64,000 nucleotides of DNA, from positions 1 to 64,000 of the forward strand of contig JAFISE010000138.1 in assembly GCA_022560025.1 (NCBI GenBank). Direction: 5' to 3'. The notes beneath the pieces are model-generated. The model was not told the origin of the DNA. It searched no databases and saw nothing but the letters and a program-made list of their open reading frames with translations. Position 1 is the first letter of the stretch. The number at the start of each line of letters is the position of its first letter. Shown here one piece after another: positions 41,801-54,164 of the stretch. This DNA is from Stagonosporopsis chrysanthemi. Taxonomy: Eukaryota; Ascomycota; Dothideomycetes; Pleosporales; Didymellaceae. A program made the translations under genes and the position numbers.

Positions 41801-44800
41801 CGCTCCCGTCAGTTTGTTCGCTCGCTTCTACACAGTGGCCTGCGCCTTTCGTGCATTGACTGTCTAAACCTTCTGGAGCGGCTTAGTGATGCTCTGGCGG
41901 CGCCTCGTGCACGCGAGTACAATACCTCTGAGGTCGCTAATGGCATGCTGGTAGAATTTCTCAGTGGCACACTCCTTGTTTGGGGCCCAGATAGCAAGGA
42001 TCCCGATGCGAAGGTTCTCTATGAGAACATCGAAGACATGTACACTTACTTCATCAAAGGCCTGGAAAAGAATGGGGTTAGACGATCGACACATCTCCAG
42101 GAAGTCATCGCAGTCTTTTTGCATGGTCTACTCAAGCACCACCCAAGCTTTGGGCAAGATCCGAAGGTACCGTCTGTTCGAACCAGTCTGTTCGAACTCC
42201 TTTCAGAAAGCGAAATCTCCGTCAAGTACCATATCGCCGAACAATTACCCTCGATGTTCGAAGACTTCGTGCTTGCCGAGCATGATAAGATTCTTGTGGA
42301 TATCGATAGTAGTCTCCCCGATGAGACCGATGGTCTCGAAGGAATCTCTCTCCGGCTGCTTGTTTTGTCTAAACTGGCATCGCAATGGCACACGTTACTA
42401 CGCTCGAGCATCTACCGTATCTTTGCGACAGCTGGATCCGTCAAACAAGCTGTTCGACACGCTCAACGTTGCATATCGAATGTAGCAGCGGCCAGGGGTA
42501 TTGCAAGCCCACAAGAGCTCTTTCGGTTGTTCGCTCCACAAATCCTGTTCACATGGCTAGATCGAGGTAACAAGCTTGAGTCTATCCCGCATCTAACATT
42601 CGGCTATGCAACCTCGGCAGAGCTATTTCAAGACGTTGAAGCAGAAGCAGTTGGACAGGTGATGATGTTCGGTAGAAAAGCAGAAGCCGAGCATCTAGCG
42701 AGGCAGCTATGTACGGATTTGACGGATTTACTTTGCAAGAACATCGGCCAAGCAGCAGCTTACACCATCTCGTGGGACATATGTCGAGGGTTTGCCCGCA
42801 ACAAAGCAGACCCCAGCTATGCCAACTTACTGAAGGAGCTCATGGGCAGCGACAAGTACTTCAGTCTCGTTCAGAAGCAGTTTCCCCAAGTGCTCGCATG
42901 TATACTGCAAACAATCGATCAAGAACACCGGATCCAGAAGTCGTTGGAGAAGAAACCAGCTTTCACACCGGCCGCCAAAACCTTGACTGAGATGCTCAAT
43001 ATCAGCCACTCATCACAGAACCTCAACACTGGCACCGAGCCGTCCTTCAATGCATTCTACTTACCAGACCAGTTGGAACGGCTGTGCCGACGGACAGGTG
43101 ATGATCCTGTGAGTTTCTGGAACCCAAGTACGTTCACTTACGTAATGCGCGCCCTTTTGGACCGCATTCATCCTTCTCTTGGGTCTTTGCACGCGGGATC
43201 CATAATTCGGAAGATTAGGATCGTTATTGCGCTTGCTGGTCCCGTTGCATACGAAGGCTATCCATTGCAGATGACTCTGCAGTCATTGCGTCCATTTCTT
43301 ACCGATGTGCAATGTGCGGAGGACACAGTAGGCATCATGCAACATTTGTTCGAGCAGGGCTCTCAGTATCTCAAGCAGCATCTCAGTTTCGTGACTGGCA
43401 TCGGCGTTTCAATCCTGATTTCTATTCGGGTCTTCTTGGGGACCGCGCAAGACAGCACCACGCAGCAGTCTCAGCATATCGCAACAATGACTACGGCAAA
43501 CAAGTTCCACGCATGGCTCACAGATTACTTGAAATCCCATGCTGAGGCCATCTCTCTGAGCGAAAGATCGTCTTCCGTCAGAGCTTTCAAATCTATTACT
43601 GCTGCTGCATCACAGGTCCGCGCAGAAGGCAACTCAACTCGAGGAAGCGAAGAGAGCACCCTTCTTGTCGAGATCTTGAATGATGTAAGGTCAGGCCGCA
43701 GATTGCTCAACAAAACATCTCGCGAGGTTGCACTGAACCTACTCTGCCAGGACTTTCAATTTGCCAGGACAGCACGAGAAGATGTCCTTGGAAAGGATCA
43801 AGACGCCGCTGAATATGCCGGGCTTGTTTGGGAATCGTGTCGAAGACCAAACGTTGGTGAAGGGTATCTGCTTTGGGCTGCGAGAGTTCTTGGCCGAGCG
43901 TTCAGTGCACAAGGCGGAATAAAACTGGATGTGCCTGGATCTAGGCGCAGGATACCTGTCGGTCAATCGTCTAAAGATTCCCTAGGCAAGATCTCGAAAG
44001 AGACCATCATCAAAGAAGTGCTAGACCTCTTCTATAGCGATGAACGCCATGAAGTCAGCTTGGCCGAGAACGCAGTACGGTACCTGATTGCTCGCCTGCC
44101 AAAGAGCGACCGTCAGTACGATGAGGTTTACAGCGCTATCCCCGACGCCATAGGCAAGGCGCTCATTCTAAACATCCCAGACTCTTCTGTTGCAGCGCTC
44201 GTTACCTCTAGCGAAGCCGTCGAACTTGCAGCTGTCCCGACAGAAGATAAGAGCGTGGCTGTTTGGGTCAGAGACCTTGCAATAGCGTTGTGCGCAGTTG
44301 CATCTGAGGATCCAATTCTTGGTGCTTTACCCGCGCTCCTACATGGCATCGAGCACATGGCAGAGAGATTATTTCCTTACATCCTTCATCTAGTATTGCT
44401 GGATGAGTACGAAGCTGAGCGTAGTACTCGAGAGGCTATCTCATCGGCCGCCACTGCCTGGTTCCGTCATGAAAGTCCCGACTCTTCACCCTACCTCCGT
44501 ATCATCATTCAAGCTGTTCTGTATCTCAGAAGTCAACCAGTTCCTAAGGAGACTACGAGAGTCGATCGAGATAAGTGGCTGGAGATTGACTTTCTAGAGG
44601 CTTCCCGAGCTGCCACTGCTTGTGCTATGTATAGAAGCGCGTTGCTATTCGCAGAGACATTGTCGGGCCAGCCTGTCGTCAAGAACACGTCGAGACGGTC
44701 TTCGGTGCTTGTGCCACCTCGAGAGTTCCCAACGGAACTACAGCTCGCAATCTACAAGAACCTCGATGAGCCTGATTCGTTCTACGGCGTTGATAGAGGC

Positions 44801-47800
44801 TCTGATCTTTCTGCTGTTCTGGACCGCCTCGATTATGAAGAAGACGGCGTCAAAAGCCTTATTTTTCGTGGCGCACGTCTCGACAGTCAACTGCGGCGCC
44901 GAAACGAGCTTGAGTCGTCCGACACACGTGGTACAGTCAAATCACTGATCATGCTTAACATGAACAGTGTTACAAATTCTTTGCTCTCCACCGATCAGTT
45001 CCGCGACAAGGGTGATGAAGCCGTTGAAAACGCGCTTCACACTGCCCGCAAGTTGGGCCAATGGGACATCAGAGCGCCTGAAACAAACTGCACTGAATCC
45101 GCCACGCTTTTCAAGGCGTTCCAAGGTCTCCATACGGCAAAATCAATCGAACAAGCACAATTGAACTTCAATCAGCAGATGCTTGCGACAATGAAATCCC
45201 TTACAGATAGGGATAGATCGTCGGTCCCGACGAAAAGTCGTCTCCGGACTTTGGCAGTCTTATCTGAAGCAGACGAGGTGCTCAGAGCCGACAACCCGGA
45301 CTACCTTCTTGACGTCTGGGATCACATGAAGGCGAGAGAGAAGTGGATGCGAGCTGGAGAGTAAGTACGGTCTGTGTATCTGGACTCCAGGAGCTGACTA
45401 GGAGTGATAGATTCAATAATGTTCGCCAATTGCTCTCTTGTCGAGAGACTCTGTTCAACGTACTAAGCACGAATAGCGCTATAACTGAGTCTTTGCATGC
45501 GCGCACCGCTACTATCTGCAACATGGAAGTAGAAGCACTGGTTTCCTCCTCCTCGATGAGCAGACGACATGGCGCCATACAAGACTCTTTAGCCAGCGTG
45601 ACTTATTTGTCAGACATCGTGCCTAAATGCAAAAGTGTGGGCCTTGACATCGAAGCAACAGCTCAATATGAGGTGGCAAACGTGCTTTGGGAACAAGGCG
45701 AGACCGATACTTCCATACGCATGCGCCAGAACCTCATCGATCGTGCCAATCTCGATTCACAGACCGTGGAATTGAGTTTGCCGGTGCTCCTTGCTCGCCT
45801 GGTATGTATGGCAGGTTCAGCTATGGATACAATGCTGACTTTGATCAGGGACATCATCTCGCCGAGGCTCGCCTCGCAAAGCCCGATGCAATTATGCAGG
45901 ACTACCTTGAGCCAGCTATTCGAGAATTGAAAGGCCAAGAACACGGTGTGGGTCCAGGGCAGGTATTCCATGAATTCGCCTTGTTCTGCGACAAACAGCT
46001 ACAAAGCCCAGAGGCTGCCGAGGATCTAGAGCGCGTCAAGACAGTCATGGATCGAAAATTGCAGGAGCACCACGACTTTAGCAAGCTCGCAAAAACTGAT
46101 AAGAGCAAAAGTATGCGAGAGACCTACCAGCGGAGTGCACGCCGCGCGAAGACATGGTACGACCTTGACAACACCGAATATGAGCGTATGCGAAAGGGAC
46201 GCGAGCAGTTCCTTCGGCAATGTCTGGAGAACTACCTACTCTCATTGGCCGCGAGTGATGAGTACAATAATGACGCTCTTCGTGTATTCGCTCTGTGGAT
46301 TGAGTATGCCGACACTGAACTCGCTAATGACGCCGTAAAGTTGTATCTGAGTAAGGTCCCTAGTGGCAAATTCGCTCTGCTCATGAACCAACTATCGTCC
46401 CGCTTGCAGAGCGAAAGCTCTTCTTTCCAAAAGCTCTTGTTAGGTCTCGTCTACCGCATCTGCATAGAGCACCCATACCACGGTATGCATCAGATCTTTG
46501 CAATACAGATGAAGGTGGGACCGATTACAAGGGAGGACGTGGCGCGCTCCAGAGATGAGTCGGCGAGATCCCGCCAGAAGGCTGCAACAGAGCTAGCCAA
46601 CCATCTCAAGATAGACAAACGATCAAAGGCGTACTGGAGCTCGATCTACCAGTCCAACGAGATCTACCACAATCTGGCCATGTTCAAAAGCGAGAAAGAG
46701 AGCACACAGCAAGGGCGTGAACTACCACTAGACCGCTACAAGGAGTCAAAGGAACTTGTTAGCGCTGTTCCCAAACTGAACGTTCCACCAGCTACCCTTC
46801 AAGTCGAAGTTCGGCCTAATATGGACTACAACGACTTGCCTAGGATCCAAAGGTTCAAGCCTACCATGAGCATCGCAAATGGACTCAGCGCACCGAAGAT
46901 CATCACGGCAATAGGAACTGACGGCAAGCCATATAAGCAGCTGGTATGTAATTTTGTAGGGCGTGCTGAAGTATTGACTGATTCTGGTAGTTCAAATCTG
47001 GCAACGATGACCTTCGTCAAGATGCGATCATGGAGCAAGTCTTCGATCAGGTTTCTCGACTTCTCAAGAAGCACACGGCTACGCGTATTCGAAACATCGG
47101 CATCCGGACCTACAAGGTCCTTCCGCTCTCGACTCGCTCTGGGTTGATGGAGTTCGTACCCAACACGTTGCCTCTACATACTTGGGTCATGCCCGCACAC
47201 GAGAGGTACTACCCTAACGACTATAAGTCGGACAGATGTCGCAAAGAAATCGGCGCCTGCCAATCCGATTCTCTTAGCACACGCGTCAAAGTCTGGAAGA
47301 AGGTCACCGACAACTTTCACCCTGTCATGCGGTACTTCCTGCTCGAGCGCTTCGAAGATCCAGACGAATGGTTCGAGCGTCGCCTGGCATACACACGTTC
47401 TACAGCCGCTATTTCCATTCTTGGCCATGTCCTTGGACTCGGCGATCGCCATTGCCACAACATTCTACTTGATGAGAAGTCTGGCGATGTTGTTCACATT
47501 GATCTTGGGGTGTCATTCGAGGCTGGTCGTGTCTTACCCATCCCAGAAGTTGTGCCCTTTCGTCTGACGCGTGATCTTGTCGATGCGATGGGCTATACCA
47601 AGACTGAGGGCGTATTTCGCCGCTCCTGTGAGTTCACCATGGACACACTCCGTGAAGAACGCGAGTCAATCATGACGTTACTGAACGTTCTGCGTTATGA
47701 TCCTCTTGTGAATTGGAGCGTTACTCCAACGAAAGCGAAACGCATGCAAGAGGGTGACGCGACGAATACCGCTCGTGGACCGAGCGTTGCACCAGGTGGT

Positions 47801-48031
47801 ACCCCTGCACCTCCTGGCTCAGCTGTCGAACAAGCAGAGGTTGTCCACGAGAGTCTGAAAAAGAAGGAGAAGGAAGAGCAGGCTGGTGAGGCAGGCAGGG
47901 CATTGAGCGTGGTTGAGAAGAAACTCAGCAAGACGCTAAGCACGAAGGCAACAGTCAACGAGCTCATCCAGCAGGCAACAGACGAGAAGAATCTGGCAGT
48001 GCTGTACATGGGATGGGCTAGTTACGCATAG
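38863..48031 (+). CDS. TEL1: Tel1/ATM serine/threonine checkpoint kinase (2960 aa), 7 exons
   Basis: Exons 38863-38893, 38942-40409, 40457-40797, 40845-45360, 45411-45801, 45849-46943 and 46991-48031. All six introns are 47-50 nt with GTRNGT-type donors, and every phase closes to 2961 codons. The N-terminus carries the TAN-type region (STRTKGLNNLIVILRHNR). A long HEAT-repeat solenoid and a FAT domain (LLLARL-GHHLAEARLAKP, RAKTWYDLDNTEYERMRKGRE) follow. The PI3K-like kinase domain is in the last exons: KQLVFKSGNDDLRQD, catalytic loop GLGDRHCHNILLD (Asp about 2766) and HIDLGVSFE (Asp about 2785). The FATC motif ends the protein (ELIQQATDEKNLAVLYMGW). It senses double-strand breaks through MRN and maintains telomeres. 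About 190 residues between kinase and FATC include an Ala/Pro-rich linker. Confidence 0.95.
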
Positions 48032-48468
48032 CATCGAGGTATTTATAGTTTGAAGTTGATTCTGGAAAGGCCTTCTGGAGCGTACAGGAAAAACGGCGCA
48101 TAGTTCAACATTCAGCTACACGAATGTCACGACACGGCAGTCAGACGTTCGAATTGCATTTTTTTCCTCCGGCCCTAAGATGGCCCAAATAGGAAGGTCA
48201 ATCTCGCAGGTCCCGTCCAAGTGACCAATCGGAGGCGCTCATCTTGCAGCCCGAGGATTCAGGAGGACCCATCAACAGCCCGTACGTGAGCCGCAGCCTC
48301 AAGCTTTTGTAAGGCGTACCGTTAATATGGGGAGCCGCTCGTATAGTTGACCGGTGCCTGTATTGTTCTGCCGTGAGGTGACATAAATACATCTGGACCT
48401 GCACTCCTATCATCACGGTGTGCGACTAATTCAAACTGCTCCTCCAGCCAGACGTCTCCAATTCAACC
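48032..48468. promoter_or_regulatory. Spacer with TATA-like element upstream of Alt a 1-like gene 1
   Basis: 437 bp. CATAAATA at 48382-48389 lies about 80 bp before the ATG at 48469 and is a plausible TATA element. No gene recognised. Confidence 0.45.
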
Positions 48469-49094
48469 ATGCGTTTCTCTCTCCTCGGATTTGTAGGCCT
48501 CGCCGCCGCGGCGCCCGCTCTGCAGGCCCGCCAGTCTTATTACTCGTACAACCTCACGGGCGCGTACTGGGATGCCACTATCACTACCCAGTCTGGACGC
48601 CCGGGCTACACTATTCGCGATCTGGAGGTCGCCTTCCACGACCCCCTCTCTGAGAAAGTCACCGGCGGTACCTGCCACTACAGCTTTGTTCCCCAAGGGT
48701 TCAACCCTCCTGCCACGACAAGCACGTGCGATGCTGGTCTAACATACAACTGGGATTGTAAGTACTTTCCTCATTACTACATTTGAGATTCATCCTCATT
48801 GCCCGGGATGTGTTTGAGTCGGGGCAATGCAATCCACAACAGAGTCTCGCGACTAACATTTCTACAGACAAATCCCTCTCCCTCGTTCACAAAGTCGCCT
48901 TCCAGAACGAGACCGTCACTCTTTACGGCAACGCGGCTCTCACCAGTGAGTGCAAGACCGATGGTGTTGGCAGCGGGAGCACCTGTGTTGCAAAGGGAAG
49001 GGTTGAGCTCGATCATTTCTGCATCCTCGAGCCGGTGGTCAAGGGTTGCTATCCTGTCGATGGCAACCCATGTGGTGACCAGTGCGGGAACTAA
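48469..49094 (+). CDS. Alt a 1-like (AA1-like domain) secreted protein 1 (171 aa), 2 exons
   Basis: Exons 48469-48757 and 48868-49094; the 110-nt intron has donor GTAAGT, branch GACTAACA and acceptor CTACAG, phase 1. A signal peptide (MRFSLLGFVGLAAAAPALQA) leads a small beta-rich protein with eight Cys (69, 87, 125, 136, 148, 157, 165, 169). The pattern of a central Cys pair, then LVHKVAFQNETVTLYGNAAL, a Cys before a Gly-rich loop and CVAKGRVEL resembles the second half of Alt a 1, the allergen-like fold known mainly in Dothideomycetes and Sordariomycetes. Family members bind plant PR5 proteins or flavonoids; that is family knowledge. The C-terminal Cys-rich extension (GCYPVDGNPCGDQC) is extra. 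Its tandem paralogue follows. Confidence 0.75.
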
Positions 49095-49837
49095 AGTTGG
49101 CTGGTTTAAGGGGTGGTCAAAGCTATAATTAAAAATATTAATCGTTATGATCTTCAATGAGCTAATGCTGGATGTACAACGACCAAAAACATTTTTGACT
49201 GAATGGTAGAATTTCTTCACATTTTGTTCTTCGTTTCTTTCATAGCAGTCGTGCTACAGCTCAAAGATGAGGAACTTGCGAGGAACATCACGAAGATATG
49301 TGCGTAAAGTTGATCACAGTCATTGTTACTTTATCTTATCTGATCACTACTCAGCACACGTAGAATTGCTACTATATTTGGCATGAGGCACAACGGCCGA
49401 TGTATGTGTGTGTGGCATGCGATTAGGTTAGGAGCGTGACCCCGACTCTCGGAAAGTCGTTGTCGAACATACACATTGCCAATAGATCTGACTCAGCTCT
49501 GCAGCCTCAGATATGGAGACATAAATCAAGAAGGGGAAGGTCGCACACACAAATATCGAAAATCATGACCAATAAGGTAGTTTGGAGGTTCACTAGCCAA
49601 AGCGAGAACGCAACTATCATTTGGATGATGCTTCTCACCTGTTGCGACAATCAAGTTTTTCGAGCTACGGCCGCTTACTGTGGATTGCATGACATAAGCC
49701 CGTATAATCGTACCACCTATCGACCACCTCAGTATGCTAGGTAGTATATAGGTACAGCTAAAGTCATTGTAGCTCATCTCTGTATTTTCCTCTGATTTTT
49801 CTCTCGAAGGCTAGTTTCTCGATCATATCTTGTCACC
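49095..49837. other. Spacer between the tandem Alt a 1-like genes
   Basis: 743 bp, AT-richer than the flanks, with no gene or RNA recognised. A TATA-like TAGTATATAGG at about 49740 lies about 95 bp before the next ATG. Confidence 0.45.
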
Positions 49838-50425
49838 ATGCGTTTCTCATCCATCATCTTTGCGGGACTCACCGCGGCAGCACCTACTACACTCAATGCA
49901 CGCGCCTCAGGCCCTGTTGACATATCAGGGGCATACTGGGATAGCCATCTCGCAGCCCTTGCTGGCGTGCCGGGCTACAATCTTTACAGCATTATCGCCA
50001 TCTTGCACAACCCCAAGCTTGACAACATCGCCGGCAAGACGTGCATGAAAAGCAGTGTCCCCAACCCGATCTTTTCCGGCACCAACATCCAGCCACCTAC
50101 CGTCACCGACCACTGTGACGAAGGCTTCTCGTACATCTGGGACTGTGAGTTGCACCGTCGATTTCACGAGCGGACCAAGATAAGATGAGCGTGTCGTCAT
50201 ATTACTAACGAGGTTGTAGACTTAACCCTTGAGCTTACGCAAAAGATCACAGTCGGAAATGAAACATTAACGCTACATGGGGCTGCAGACACAGAACATC
50301 ATTGCGAATCGTATGGTGTGTACAAAGGCGCGGGAACTAACAGAACTTGCACAGCGATTGGAAGGGTTGACGTCGATCGATATTGTATTGAAGACGAGTG
50401 TTATGCGCCGAGCGGAAGTGCTTGA
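49838..50425 (+). CDS. Alt a 1-like (AA1-like domain) secreted protein 2 (170 aa), 2 exons
   Basis: Exons 49838-50144 and 50220-50425; the 75-nt intron has donor GTGAGT, branch TTACTAACG and acceptor TTGTAG. It sits at the same place and phase as in its neighbour (after WD, splitting a Tyr codon). The signal peptide is MRFSSIIFAGLTAAAP. It shares SGAYWD near residue 30, a Cys at 69, ITVGNETLTLHGAA and CTAIGRVDVD with protein 1. It has six Cys (69, 93, 131, 146, 158, 163) and lacks the last Cys-rich extension. The two genes are clearly an old tandem duplication: same intron, similar length, moderate identity. Exon 1 alone reads through to a false 116-codon frame. Confidence 0.75.
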
Positions 50426-52101
50426 TGCCTTAGCAGAAATTCCAGGCAGGATCTCGGGGGCAATAGAGAGGATGAAGCTTGTGGTCTTGTGTGAAAGCAG
50501 TCTTCACTTGCTGGAATATTGTTTTGGTGTCTTGGAATAGGTCAACTTCGAGGTCTATAATTCGTAAGCTATAATCAGAACTGTGGATTGGCTCTTACTC
50601 TGCGCTAGCCAACGTATATCTAAGCCAAAGCAAAGTATCCTGAATGCAGATGGATCCCTCCTGATTCCGGACCTGTGATAATCGCCCAATTCTCCTTGGC
50701 AAACGCGTTACGTACATCCCCCGGCATCGTGTCGGACCATAAATGTACACACTCAGCGACTTCTTTTGCTGTCGCCTCACTTTCTTGGTGAAACACGCAG
50801 GGCAGATCGGGCCTTTCTATATTCTCCCTTTTCGATTCAGTGACTTTACTGTCCTCAGGCCCATCACTGGTATCCTCTGAAGAGAAAGGGGGGAGGGGGC
50901 TTTGACGTGTTGAACGTTCCCTTGTCTACGAGAACTGCGGCTCCGCCTGTCAGACAAACGTCTATGGTAATTTCTGATGATAGACGGGCATGCGAGTACT
51001 CTTCCAGTAGCCTTTGAACCGTCGCCAAGAACCACATTCAACTACTAGCATTGCTTGTTGTCAGAGTAATACGATTACTTCGCTCGAAGCCAGGTTCAGC
51101 CGGTGCCATTAGGCTGGTTCCAATCTTAGCATCCTTGTCGGTAGCATGTACTGCACTTTAGATACTGTGGGTGGTGGCTCGCTGCCTGTAAAGAAGCTCG
51201 AGCAAAGACAAGATGCGCCAGATCACTGGCGATTATAAATAAATGTGTGTCTCGTTGAATCGCTACAAGAACCGAATGGTGACAATTTATCTCAGCCATA
51301 TCAGGGGTCCTCGAACCTTAAGATATTCCATGACACAAAACAAGACGAGACGGCCGATATGAAGATGCTGAGGACGCTCACGAAAAAGGCTATTGTTGGT
51401 AAGACGTCGACGTAGTCGTTGATGTACCTAGAACGATCGCTGTAAAAGAATTCTCACTGGTGTACGTATCGAAATGGCAGCGCTGTACGTACCAGTTGCA
51501 TACATCACTGTTCAGAAATTCCGTCGCAAGTGGATCCGCGACTACCCGGTGGGTATGTGAGCCAGCTCGCCACAACATCTATCCATACATTATGATCAAC
51601 AAGAAACCGGGGCCTGGCTTGGAGATGCTGAGCAAGGTCACTCGCAACCAAGACTAGCAGGCCTGAAAAAGGTGTACAGCCCATGATAAGACTTAGCAAG
51701 AGCTGCAACCCATGCTAAGCTTCTCTTGGCGCGAGCATGGTTGGAAGCCCCTACAGAACCACGACCACAGAAGCTCATTCTCCAGCGTTATGGACAGAAA
51801 CGAGCACGATTCAAACGGTCGTTGCGGGAACCCGGCATTGCTACCAGAATTCGTGGAGAACGCTCTGTTGTGAGTTAAACCTTTGACATGTCAACCTATT
51901 CCCATTTTGGCCGAAGGCCGTCCTTGAGTGAGATTGAGCAAGTTAACGCGTTGACCCAACCGTTGTGGACAACTACTTGACATCTCTTGATCCTCAATAT
52001 CCCATCGTTTCGCGGGCTGCGAGGTTTGATAGATTTCGTTACCGAAAAAATTCTCCTGAGGGCATCCTGACTACGCCACGGAGACTGCCAGGCCGCTCAT
52101 T
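50426..52101. other. 1.7-kb spacer with possible minus-strand exon remnants
   Basis: A minus frame at about 50611-50915 is open for roughly 100 codons with natural-looking sequence (SEDTSDGPEDSKVTESKREN, then FAKENWAIITGPESGGIHL), but its first ATG is late. Another minus frame at about 50960-51045 reads RRFKGYWKSTRMPVYHQK after an acceptor-like CAATGCTAG. They may be exons of a small gene or a relic; I could not join them. The rest is empty. Confidence 0.35.
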
Positions 52102-52673
52102 ATGGATATGTCCATGACAATGGCAATGTCCGCCACAACAACAATTACGACGTCGATGCCCACGGCGATATCGCCCTCCTCGATGACAATGATGGGCGCA
52201 GAACCGATGACAATGACCTTCTTTGTGTCCACATCAACACCGCTCTGGTCAAGGTCCTTTACGCCTCATAATGCTGGACAGTATGCAGGAATCTGCATTT
52301 TTCTCATCACACTTGCCGTTATGTCCCGTCTGCTGCTCGCAATCCGAGTCAACTTCCCGGAGATCCTTACCGCTATCAAGCAGAACCGGTACAGAGGCCT
52401 GGGACAGTCACACACGGTTGAGGACAAGAGAGGGAAGAGTTCTTGGAGAGCCGATGAAGCTGTGATGATGGCAGGGCTGGATGTCATAGTTGCTGGCGTG
52501 AGCTATTTGTTGTAAGTGTATCCAGTCGTAGAGTATGCAGCACTCCCACTAAGCCTTCCAGGATGCTTGCGGTGATGACTTTCAACATCGGCTATTTCCT
52601 GTCCGTACTTAGCGGCGTTTTCCTCGGGAGTCTGGTCTGCGGTCGTTTTACAGGAGGCTCTGGAGCACACTGA
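52102..52673 (+). CDS. CTR-family copper transporter (173 aa), 2 exons
   Basis: Exons 52102-52511 and 52562-52673; the 50-nt intron has donor GTAAGT and acceptor TTCCAG, phase 2. The N-terminus is Met-rich (MDMSMTMAMS, SMTMMGAEPMTMTFF), the extracellular copper-collecting segment. TM1 follows (about residues 58-80; GQYAGICIFLITLAVM). A cytosolic loop is followed by TM2/TM3 (MMAGLDVIVAGVSYLL-MLAVMTFNIGYFLSVLSG). The MxxxM motif (MLAVM) of TM2, which forms the selectivity filter, and a GxxxG (GVFLG) of TM3 are present. It would import Cu(I) as a trimer at the plasma or vacuolar membrane. The intron falls exactly before the MxxxM motif. No copper-response element was searched systematically. Confidence 0.9.
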
Positions 52674-53501
52674 ATTACAATTGTGTTTGGGCGAGTCTTA
52701 CGAGCTCAGTAAGAGCTCACTGAGTTCCACACGGTTGCCTCGTGCGCTTTGGCAATGATTTGGATGACCGCTCTACATAGCGTTCTGTGCTACCTGCCGG
52801 CTGCTGTCTCCGCATAGCGAACATGGCAAGCATAGTTGCTGCATTTCAATGAGAACGGTGTTGGTAGTCATGTTCTGGGGCCTGCAAAAAGGACAGATAT
52901 GTGACATTGCTCGGCGTGCTGCTGGCTGGCGTGTTAAGTGGTGTTTTGTGGTGGCCTTGCTGAAGTTCATATGGAGATGGCGCTTCGCGCATCTGTTCCG
53001 TAGATGAACTAAGCTATGGGGTGGTTGTGAGTCTGATCTTTCTGTTGATTTGCTATGGCCATGGAAATTTGTGGCGAAGCTCGAACACGGCCGGTAACGC
53101 TACGGCATTTGTGACCATCACATCGACCTGGCGGTGACCAGTATGAGTGTTGCCCAGAATTTAGGAGCACTGTAATCGTGAGCAGTTCGATGTTCTCTGA
53201 GCTGAGTGAGATTGCTTGACAGCTTTCAATGCTGGGTGTCCAGTTGCTGAGGAAATGCTTGTAACTGAAATTTGCCAAGCTATACCTTATTGGGGGCGAA
53301 TCAGCGCAACGAACAAATCGTCACCGTTATTGTAGTCCACACAATGGCATCTTCTTGAATCGATTCCTGCCACGGATCTATGTCCCAATAATGTCCCGAA
53401 CGCCGTGTCATGCTGCCTGCTCCATATACACATTTCTCAATGTTGCAAACAGGGTATTGTACATCGTGTAGCGGCCACCTCCCCAGGCTACCTTTCCTCA
53501 G
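52674..53501. other. Spacer between convergent CTR and MRP17 genes
   Basis: 828 bp with only random short frames; no RNA gene or repeat recognised. Confidence 0.5.
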
Positions 53502-53962
53502 CTACCTAAACTCGGCCTTGCCTGTGATATCCTTGATCTCATCGAATTTCGTGCCCATCTTGACTATCGAGTACCGGATCAATCGAGGATCGAGCGACAT
53601 CGTTTTTCGAAGGGAATGCTGTGTGCGTGCACTGGAATCGAAGCGCATGATGAAGTGGTGACCGTAGTGGTGAGTCGACTGTAGTTTCTTCGTAGCCCTC
53701 GGGAGCAGGAAAGTGCCCCAGTTCGAGACGCCTCGCACGACACCGTTTTGCTCGAGAACGATTCTGCCGGCGGTTTTCGCGATTCTATAGCCCTCTCATC
53801 AGTATGCAGTTGTGTATCGGCGCATTGAATTGAGGGGTGGTTGTGCATACTCTTTGACTTCGGTGAGGCGGCCAGGCCGTACCTGCGACTGTCAGCAAAC
53901 CGTTGTCACTGGTCCTTACGTCGCGAAAGTATACATACCACTCCGATCATTTCATACAACAT
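53502..53962 (-). CDS. MRP17: Mitochondrial small-subunit ribosomal protein bS6m (Mrp17), 3 exons
   Basis: Exons 53939-53962 (24 nt), 53851-53882 (32 nt) and 53502-53784. Introns are 56 nt (GTATGT...CGCAG) and 66 nt (GTATGC...CTATAG). The joined protein is 112 aa. It reads MLYEMIGVVRPGRLTEVKE, then IAKTAGRIVLEQNGVVRGV, NWGTFLLP, HHYGHHFIMRFDSS and LDPRLIRYSIVKMG, the bacterial S6 fold as kept in fungal Mrp17/YmS16. It acts in the mitochondrial ribosome small subunit. The first two exons are far below the length limits of ORF finders, so only the last exon shows up as an open frame. GCV3, another mitochondrial protein, is divergent 202 bp away. Confidence 0.94.
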
Positions 53963-54164
53963 CTTGACCTGCTTGTTGGTGTTGCCGTTGCGGTCGCGCT
54001 TTCCCTCGCGAAAAGTGGTCGCTTTCGGAAAACGTTCGCGCGACTTCCCAATCGCCAGCTCCGCGATGCTAGCGCGGTCTTGGCGGCTGTCATATCGCGC
54101 GGAGCTCCCCAAGCTTCATGAATCTGCAATTGATTCTCCCACCACACACAGAATTATTCACAGA
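53963..54164. promoter_or_regulatory. Divergent promoter of two mitochondrial genes (MRP17 / GCV3)
   Basis: 202 bp between the ATGs. It is GC-rich with no evident TATA. Shared control of a mitochondrial ribosomal protein and a mitochondrial enzyme subunit is inferred from spacing only. Confidence 0.6.
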
